Source of the DNA: Stappia taiwanensis
GTDB taxonomy: Bacteria > Pseudomonadota > Alphaproteobacteria > Rhizobiales > Stappiaceae
NCBI RefSeq assembly: GCF_014635285.1
Contig: NZ_BMCR01000001.1
Location: 744,001 to 808,000 of the forward strand
Reading direction: 5' to 3'
Length of the DNA stretch: 64,000 bases
Shown here: positions 59,013 to 64,000 of the stretch, one piece after another
Position numbering within the stretch: position 1 is the first letter of the stretch
How the letters are laid out: each line of letters starts with the position of its first letter
Translations under genes and position numbers: made by a program
The notes under the pieces: model-generated
Told to the model about the DNA's origin: nothing
What the model saw: only the letters and a program-made list of their open reading frames with translations
Databases searched by the model: none

Positions 59013-59079
59013 TGTCAAGGAATCGAACTGGCATTCATGTGTCTTGACAGAACCCGATCTTTGCTATTTTGTCTTACAA
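59013..59079. promoter_or_regulatory. Divergent promoter/operator region gntR-tctC
   Basis: TGTCAAG (59013-59019) and CTTGACA (59043-59049) form an inverted repeat, the latter carrying a TTGACA -35 for tctC with TATTTT as -10 at 59065-59070 (15-bp spacer, or a 17-bp spacer if the -10 is TTTTGT). TTGTCTTACAA at 59069-59079 matches the FadR/FCD-type operator TNGT-N3-ACNA exactly and overlaps the promoter. Confidence 0.65.
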
Positions 59080-59128
59080 TATTGCAGTTTCACGACAGAT
59101 CGTGGATGGGAGGAACCTGAGAAATCTC

Positions 59129-60094
59129 ATGAAAATCGCAGCTCTGAAATATTGTGTCGCCGGCCTGCTCCTGGCCTCCTCGGCAGCCCTTGCGGATGTC
59201 ACCGCTCCGGAGTGCATCGCTCCGGCGAAGCCCGGCGGTGGCTTCGACCTGACCTGCCGCGTGGCCCAGACCGGCCTTGCCGCGCAGTTCGACAAGCCGA
59301 TCCAGGTGACCTTCATGCCAGGCGGCATCGGCGCCGTGGCGTTCAGCCAGTTCAACACCACCCGCACCGACGACCCGAACGCGATTGTCGCCTTCTCGTC
59401 CGGCTCGCTGCTCAACATCGCCACCGGCAAGTTCGGTGAATTCACCGAGAACGACGTCCGCTTCCTGGCCACCGTCGGTGCGGATTTCGGCGCCGTCGTC
59501 GTGCGGGCGGACAGCAACTTCGAAACCCTCGATGACCTGATGGCGGTCTTCAAGGAGAACCCGGCCGAGGTGGTCGTCGGTGCCGGCGGCTCCGTCGGCT
59601 CGCAGGACTGGATGAAGGGCGCCCTGCTGCTCAAGTCCGTGGAAAGCAGCCCGCGCGACATGCGCTACGTGTCCTTTGAAGGCGGCGGCGAGGCCCTGGC
59701 GGCCCTTTTGGGCGGCTCCATCGACATGGTCACAGCCGATGTGGGCGAGGTGATCACCCATCTGGAAGCCGGCAACATCCGCGTGCTGGCCGTGCTCTCC
59801 CCCGAGCGGCTCGACGCGCCGTTCGACCAGATCCCCACGGCGATCGAGCAGGGCTATGACGTCGAGTGGACGATCATGCGCGGCTTCTACATGGGCAACA
59901 ACGTGCCGGATGCGGACTACCAGACCTGGGCGGACGCCTTCGCCAAGGCCTACGAGACCGAGGAGTTCCGCAAGATCCGCGAAGAAAAGGGCCTGCTGCC
60001 GCTGAACCTCTCCGGCGCCGAGCTTGACACCAAGGTCAAGCAGCGCATCGGCGAGCTGCGCCAGATCGCCCGCGACGCCGGTCTGATCAAGTAA
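59129..60094 (+). CDS. tctC: Tripartite tricarboxylate transporter binding protein TctC
   Basis: Periplasmic binding protein (321 aa) of the TTT family with Sec signal (..SSAALA), and hallmark blocks ECIAPAKPGGGFDLTCR and FMPGGIGAVAFSQF. It captures a carboxylate for TctA/TctB. The ATG at 59129 was chosen over an in-frame upstream ATG that overlaps the promoter region. A strong terminator follows. Confidence 0.93.
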   Translation: MKIAALKYCVAGLLLASSAALADVTAPECIAPAKPGGGFDLTCRVAQTGLAAQFDKPIQVTFMPGGIGAVAFSQFNTTRTDDPNAIVAFSSGSLLNIATGKFGEFTENDVRFLATVGADFGAVVVRADSNFETLDDLMAVFKENPAEVVVGAGGSVGSQDWMKGALLLKSVESSPRDMRYVSFEGGGEALAALLGGSIDMVTADVGEVITHLEAGNIRVLAVLSPERLDAPFDQIPTAIEQGYDVEWTIMRGFYMGNNVPDADYQTWADAFAKAYETEEFRKIREEKGLLPLNLSGAELDTKVKQRIGELRQIARDAGLIK

Positions 60095-60100
60095 CCGTCA

Positions 60101-60135
60101 AGCCCGGCAGATGCGCAATCTGCCGGGCTTTTTTT
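60101..60135 (+). terminator. Intra-operon terminator between tctC and tctB
   Basis: Perfect 12-bp stem AGCCCGGCAGAT / ATCTGCCGGGCT, 5-nt loop and a T-run. It likely attenuates transcription so TctC exceeds the membrane subunits. Confidence 0.93.
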
Positions 60136-60162
60136 CGCTCTCACGACCCCGTGGACGGACAC

Positions 60163-60600
60163 ATGATCGACCGCATTTTCGCCGGCACATTGCTCCTGAT
60201 CACCCTGGCCTATGGCTTCATCGCCTTCACGCTCATCAAGGCGCCGTTCCAGTACGACCCGATCGGCCCGGAAGGCTGGCCGCAGATCCTCGCCATTGTC
60301 GCGGTGATCTGCCTGATCATGCTAATGATCCGGCCGGACGTGGACAGCCTCGACACCAGCCGGCCGACCTGGATCAAGCTCGCCTGCGCCTCGGCGATGT
60401 TGTTCGCCTATGCGGAGCTTTACGAGCCGCTCGGCTTCATCATCGCCACAGCCCTGTTCGCCACGCTGATGGCGCGCCTTCTGGGCGCGGCCTGGGGGCG
60501 CTCGGCGGCGTTCGGCATCACCATCGGCGTTGCCGGATATCTCGTCTGCGCCGGCCTGATGGGCCTCAACCTTCCCGCCGGGCCGCTGCCCAAGATTTAA
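60163..60600 (+). CDS. tctB: TctB small membrane subunit
   Basis: Four-helix membrane protein of 145 aa of the TTT small subunit family (GPEGWPQILAIVAVICLIMLM). It sits between TctC and TctA and starts at the ATG after GGACGGA; a GTG 12 bp earlier is also possible. Confidence 0.88.
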   Translation: MIDRIFAGTLLLITLAYGFIAFTLIKAPFQYDPIGPEGWPQILAIVAVICLIMLMIRPDVDSLDTSRPTWIKLACASAMLFAYAELYEPLGFIIATALFATLMARLLGAAWGRSAAFGITIGVAGYLVCAGLMGLNLPAGPLPKI

Positions 60601-60612
60601 GGACGCCAAGAG

Positions 60613-62130
60613 ATGCAAGAAGTTTTCGCCAGCCTGGGCACAGGCTTCGGCGTCGCGCTGGCGCCGTTCAACATCATGCTGGTGCTGATCGGCTGCTTCG
60701 CCGGCACGCTCATCGGCGCCCTTCCCGGTATCGGTCCGATCAACGGCGTCGCCATTCTCCTGCCCATCGCCTACGGGCTGGGGCTGCCGCCCGAAAGCGC
60801 CCTGATCCTGCTCGCCGGCATCTATTACGGCGCCGAATACGGCGGCCGGATTTCCTCCATCCTGCTCAACGTGCCGGGGGACGCCGGCGCGGTGATGACC
60901 ACGCTCGACGGCAACCCGATGGCCAAGCGCGGCGAAGCGGGCCGCGCCCTGTCGCTGTCGGCCATCGCCTCGTTCGTCGGCGGCACCTTCGCCGTCATCC
61001 TGATGTCTATGTTCGGGCCGGCGCTCGCCCGCTTCGCGGTTACCTTCTCGCCGTCCGATTATGTGGCGCTGATGGTCTTCGCCTTCGCCTCGCTGGCCTC
61101 GCTGGTCGGCAAGAACCCGTGGAAGACCTTGATGGGCGCCTTGATCGGCCTGATGCTCGCCACCATGGGCATCGACGGCAACACCGGCGTGCCGCGCTTC
61201 ACCTTCGGTGTGCCCGACCTTCTCGCCGGCATCGACTTCCTGATCGTGGTGATCGGTCTGTTTGGCATGGCCGAGCTGTTCCACCTGGTCGAGCAGCAGG
61301 TGACCGGCAAGCTCCAGACCCTGCCGGTCGACAGCTCCTTCGTGCGCATGGCCGATCTGGCCCGGACGAAATGGACGATCCTGCGCGCCTCGATCATCGG
61401 CTTCTTCATCGGCATCCTGCCGGGAACCGGCGCCTCGGTGGCCTCGGCCGTCGCCTATGGCGCGGAAAAGCGCGCCGCCGGCGCGGACACGAGCGAATTC
61501 GGCAAGGGCGATGTGCGCGGCCTCGCCGCCCCGGAAGCCGCCAACAACGCAGCGGCCAGCGGTGCGATGGTGCCGATGCTGACGCTCGGCATCCCCGGCT
61601 CGGGCACCACCGCCATCCTGCTGGGCGCCCTGATGTTGTTCAACGTCCAGCCCGGCCCGCTGCTGTTCACCCAGCATCCGGAGATCGCCTGGGGTCTGAT
61701 CGCCTCCATGTATGTGGGCAACGTGGCGCTCCTGATCATCAACCTGCCGCTGGTGGGCCTGTTCGCCCGGATGCTGACCATCCCGCAGCATTACCTGACA
61801 CCGCTGATCGCCATCCTGGCCTTCATCGGGGTGTATTCGATTGTCGGCAATCCGTTTGATCTGTTCCTGATCATCCTGCTGGGCATGTTCGGCTGGCTGC
61901 TGCGCAAGATGGAATTCCCGCTCGCACCGGTCATTCTCGGCTTCGTGCTCGGTGGGCTGTTCGAGGACAACCTGCGCCGTGCCCTGTCGATCTCGGCCGG
62001 CGACTGGGGGATCCTGGTGGAGAGCTGGAAGAGCCTGGCACTCTACGGCCTTGCCGTGCTCGCCGTGGTGCTGCCGGCAACCCTGTCCTACCTTAACAAA
62101 CGCCGAGCGCGTGACCGCGCCCCAACTTGA
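60613..62130 (+). CDS. tctA: TctA large membrane subunit
   Basis: Polytopic permease of 505 aa, 12 or so helices, with TctA signatures GALPGIGPINGVAILLPIAYG and YYGAEYGGRISSILLNVPGDAGAV, and later GFFIGILPGTGASVAS and LGIPGSGTTAILLGAL. It imports a di- or tricarboxylate with sodium or protons. It is 12 bp after tctB. Confidence 0.95.
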   Translation: MQEVFASLGTGFGVALAPFNIMLVLIGCFAGTLIGALPGIGPINGVAILLPIAYGLGLPPESALILLAGIYYGAEYGGRISSILLNVPGDAGAVMTTLDGNPMAKRGEAGRALSLSAIASFVGGTFAVILMSMFGPALARFAVTFSPSDYVALMVFAFASLASLVGKNPWKTLMGALIGLMLATMGIDGNTGVPRFTFGVPDLLAGIDFLIVVIGLFGMAELFHLVEQQVTGKLQTLPVDSSFVRMADLARTKWTILRASIIGFFIGILPGTGASVASAVAYGAEKRAAGADTSEFGKGDVRGLAAPEAANNAAASGAMVPMLTLGIPGSGTTAILLGALMLFNVQPGPLLFTQHPEIAWGLIASMYVGNVALLIINLPLVGLFARMLTIPQHYLTPLIAILAFIGVYSIVGNPFDLFLIILLGMFGWLLRKMEFPLAPVILGFVLGGLFEDNLRRALSISAGDWGILVESWKSLALYGLAVLAVVLPATLSYLNKRRARDRAPT

Positions 62131-62163
62131 GACAGGCGGCGCCCCGCCGCCCTTTCTCGCAAG

Positions 62164-62198
62164 GCCCCTTGAGGAGAGATCTTCAAGGGGCTTTTTTT
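62164..62198 (+). terminator. Terminator of tctCBA
   Basis: Stem GCCCCTTGA / TCAAGGGGC (62164-62172 with 62183-62191) followed by seven Ts. Confidence 0.93.
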
Positions 62199-62219
62199 CG
62201 CGTTCCCCCTGAGGCACAC

Positions 62220-63917
62220 CTAGCCGGTAACGCCGTACCGGCGCATCCGATTGTAGAGCGTCTTGCGCGAGATCCCCAGTGCTGCGGCGGTCTTGCCCCG
62301 GTGGAAGCCGTTGCGCCACAGCGCGTCGATCAGGCGCGTCTTCGCATCCAGAACAGTGGCCCCGGCCAACGCACCCGCAGCATTGCCAATAATCCCGCGC
62401 ACATCCTCAGGGCTCAACTCGCCGTCATGGCCCAGGGAGGTCATCACCCCGACCACCCGGTCGATCTCCAGATCGTTGGCGGCCCACAGATGGCCGCGCA
62501 GCACCTGCACCGCCGCCGCCGAAAACCGGGGGACCTGTCGAGGGGGCCGCCCGACCCCGGCCATCCGCGCCTCGATCAGCTCGACGATATCTGCGGAGCG
62601 CGCGCGCACCGGCGGATAGGTCACCGTCCAGCCCTCCAACAGGGCGGACAGCTCCGGCACCAGTGCCGCCGCATCTCCCCCGCCCTCGTCGATCACCACC
62701 AACCGTGCGGTGAGCTTCAGCGACGCCCGGGTCTTCGGATGCGCCACAGTTTCCCGCCTGAGCCGCATGGCAAGCCGCCGCTGCCCGCCCTTAGGGATCA
62801 GATGGGCATTGCGCAAGACAACGACCCGGGTGGTCGGGTCGGTGAGAAGCCCCAGTGTCGTCAGATCGCCGCGCTGGTGCCCGAGCAAGCGCCGAACCGC
62901 ATGGGAGGCAAGGCTTTCCTGCGCCGCATCGACGATCCGCACCGCCTCCCCCGCCCCCTTCGACAGAGCGCCGATCACCGGGCCGTCATCGAGCCCGCTT
63001 TCGCAGACAACCCTGAGCGGATGAGCGCTGGCGCACATCTTCCGCAAGGTCTTGAGAAAGGCGATCAGGCAGGGAGCCCGCCCGACGAAGCCGAACGGCC
63101 GCGACCAGTCCAGCACCTCCTGATCGCCCGCTACGATCTGCCGGCGCGCCTCGCCCGCCTGCTTGTACCCGGCGATCCGGTTGGCCACCGACGCTTCGAA
63201 GGGCAGCCGGTCGAGGGTGGAGCCGCCAACATAGCCATCGATGGGCGCATGCAGCGCCACATGGGCGAGATCATCGGAGGTATCGATCGGCCCGCCTTCG
63301 AGAAAGAAACGAATGCTCGGGTCGACCCGCTTGATCAATCGGCCGATGCTATGGGCAATCGCCCCGGCCTCTTCCAGCGACATGCGGGCCTCATGCCCCA
63401 GCCGCCCGCCGACGTTCCAGCCGAAATTGTAGAGAATGTTGCGCAGGCCCGCCTCGGCCGCCCGCCGCGCCTCCTCCGCCGAGCCGCAGTAGTAAAGGCT
63501 CTGCAGCCCCAAATCCTGCGCCGCCCGGAGAATTGCGATTTCCGTCTCGGCACCGATCCCGACAGTGGCCAGCACCTCTCGCAGGCTCGCGGAGAGCAGC
63601 ATCACCGGCGGGAAGTTGACCACGCCGGCGAACCCCAGCTCCCGGGCCCGGCGCCCCGGCGCCGCTGGATCCCCCGCCTGCCCCCAGCAATTGACCCCGA
63701 GGAAAACCGGCACCTGAGCGCGCGGCAGGATCTCCCGCATCGCCACGTCGATGGAGATCGTGTCCGCGTCATGGGTGGGAAGAGTGGAGGCAATCGATGG
63801 CGCCCCCATGTTGCGCAGGCGTCCGGCATTGATCGCCAGCAGGAAATCGGCCCCGCCGAGTTCCGCCGCATGCGCGGCAATGCCACTGCCGACCACGGCC
63901 CCAACCACCAGATCCAT
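62220..63917 (-). CDS. Regulator fusing a TIM-barrel PEP hydrolase-like domain, degenerate AAA+ and Fis HTH
   Basis: Protein of 565 aa. Residues about 1-265 are a full TIM-barrel domain related to the gene at 54243-55085: GSGIAAHAAELGGADFLLAINAGRLRNMG, NFPPVML, EGGPIDTSDD and GGSTLDRLPFE correspond to blocks there. The middle (about 300-480) resembles the sigma54 AAA+ module but the Walker A-like place reads CESGLDDGPV, and no GAFTGA is seen. The C-terminal 40 residues are a Fis-type HTH (GKTAAALGISRKTLYNRMRRYGV). It therefore looks like a ligand-sensing activator or repressor without ATP-driven sigma54 opening. GGAGCAGAG supports the ATG. It probably controls the neighbouring TTT or lyase genes. 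Confidence 0.8.
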   Translation of the reverse strand: MDLVVGAVVGSGIAAHAAELGGADFLLAINAGRLRNMGAPSIASTLPTHDADTISIDVAMREILPRAQVPVFLGVNCWGQAGDPAAPGRRARELGFAGVVNFPPVMLLSASLREVLATVGIGAETEIAILRAAQDLGLQSLYYCGSAEEARRAAEAGLRNILYNFGWNVGGRLGHEARMSLEEAGAIAHSIGRLIKRVDPSIRFFLEGGPIDTSDDLAHVALHAPIDGYVGGSTLDRLPFEASVANRIAGYKQAGEARRQIVAGDQEVLDWSRPFGFVGRAPCLIAFLKTLRKMCASAHPLRVVCESGLDDGPVIGALSKGAGEAVRIVDAAQESLASHAVRRLLGHQRGDLTTLGLLTDPTTRVVVLRNAHLIPKGGQRRLAMRLRRETVAHPKTRASLKLTARLVVIDEGGGDAAALVPELSALLEGWTVTYPPVRARSADIVELIEARMAGVGRPPRQVPRFSAAAVQVLRGHLWAANDLEIDRVVGVMTSLGHDGELSPEDVRGIIGNAAGALAGATVLDAKTRLIDALWRNGFHRGKTAAALGISRKTLYNRMRRYGVTG

Positions 63918-64000
63918 GGCTCTGCTCCCGCACGCTCCCAGCTTTCCCCTGTCTGCACATGCCACATGGACACGGAGAACGAAAGCCGATGCACGCGAAT

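Overview
The window comes from a GC-rich alphaproteobacterium with a denitrifying, ubiquinone-based respiration. This is inferred from the cd1-type nitrite reductase set, the fused nirDL gene, the Fnr/Nnr-type boxes and the overall gene style; a Rhodobacterales or Stappiaceae-like host is plausible but cannot be proven from the sequence. No rRNA or tRNA gene was seen, and no nitrate reductase or nitrate-sensing operon is present, so the window covers denitrification from nitrite to N2 only.

Region 1 (1-33.8 kb) is a denitrification island. A Dnr-like Crp/Fnr regulator coupled to a DUF4202 gene is followed by a secreted Ntn-hydrolase of the penicillin V acylase type. Then come norCBQDEF (minus strand), nirI (minus) divergent from nirS, and the haem d1 cofactor run nirE-C-F-DL-G-H-J-N with a CbiX-like protein and a small membrane protein. 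The complete nosRZDFYLX run follows. The island closes with a UbiD-family decarboxylase divergent from ubiT-ubiU-ubiV, the O2-independent ubiquinone hydroxylation genes. Four Fnr/Nnr-type 14-bp boxes lie upstream of norC, between nirI and nirS, upstream of nosR and upstream of ubiT, so NO reduction, nitrite reduction, N2O reduction and anaerobic quinone synthesis look like one regulon. The boxes fall into two sequence classes.

Region 2 (33.8-43 kb) holds a cold-shock protein gene with a good promoter and long leader, a membrane fatty-acid desaturase, and a type I-C CRISPR-Cas locus. The array has 23 identical 31-nt repeats plus a degenerate terminal repeat. On the minus strand it is preceded by cas3-cas5c-cas8c-cas7, and no cas4, cas1 or cas2 is present.

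Region 3 (43-54.2 kb) is an amine-type uptake and oxidation operon on the minus strand: a PuuD-like amidohydrolase, a DUF3830 protein, a polyamine-family ABC transporter, an aminobutyraldehyde-type dehydrogenase and a LysR regulator. A second LysR gene is divergent from it. Next come a MarR regulator with a double-palindrome operator, a drug/metabolite exporter and an NAD(P)-binding protein.

Region 4 (54.2-64 kb) is the least understood part. It encodes a bacterial Tm-1-like pair (UPF0261 plus TIM-barrel 'PEP hydrolase' family protein), a second short divergent TIM-barrel paralogue, a PEP mutase/isocitrate lyase family enzyme, a GntR regulator and a tripartite tricarboxylate transporter (tctCBA). 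It ends with a regulator that fuses a third copy of the same TIM-barrel domain to a degenerate AAA+ module and a Fis-type HTH. I read it as an uncharacterised carboxylate uptake and catabolism system with an enzyme-derived sensor.
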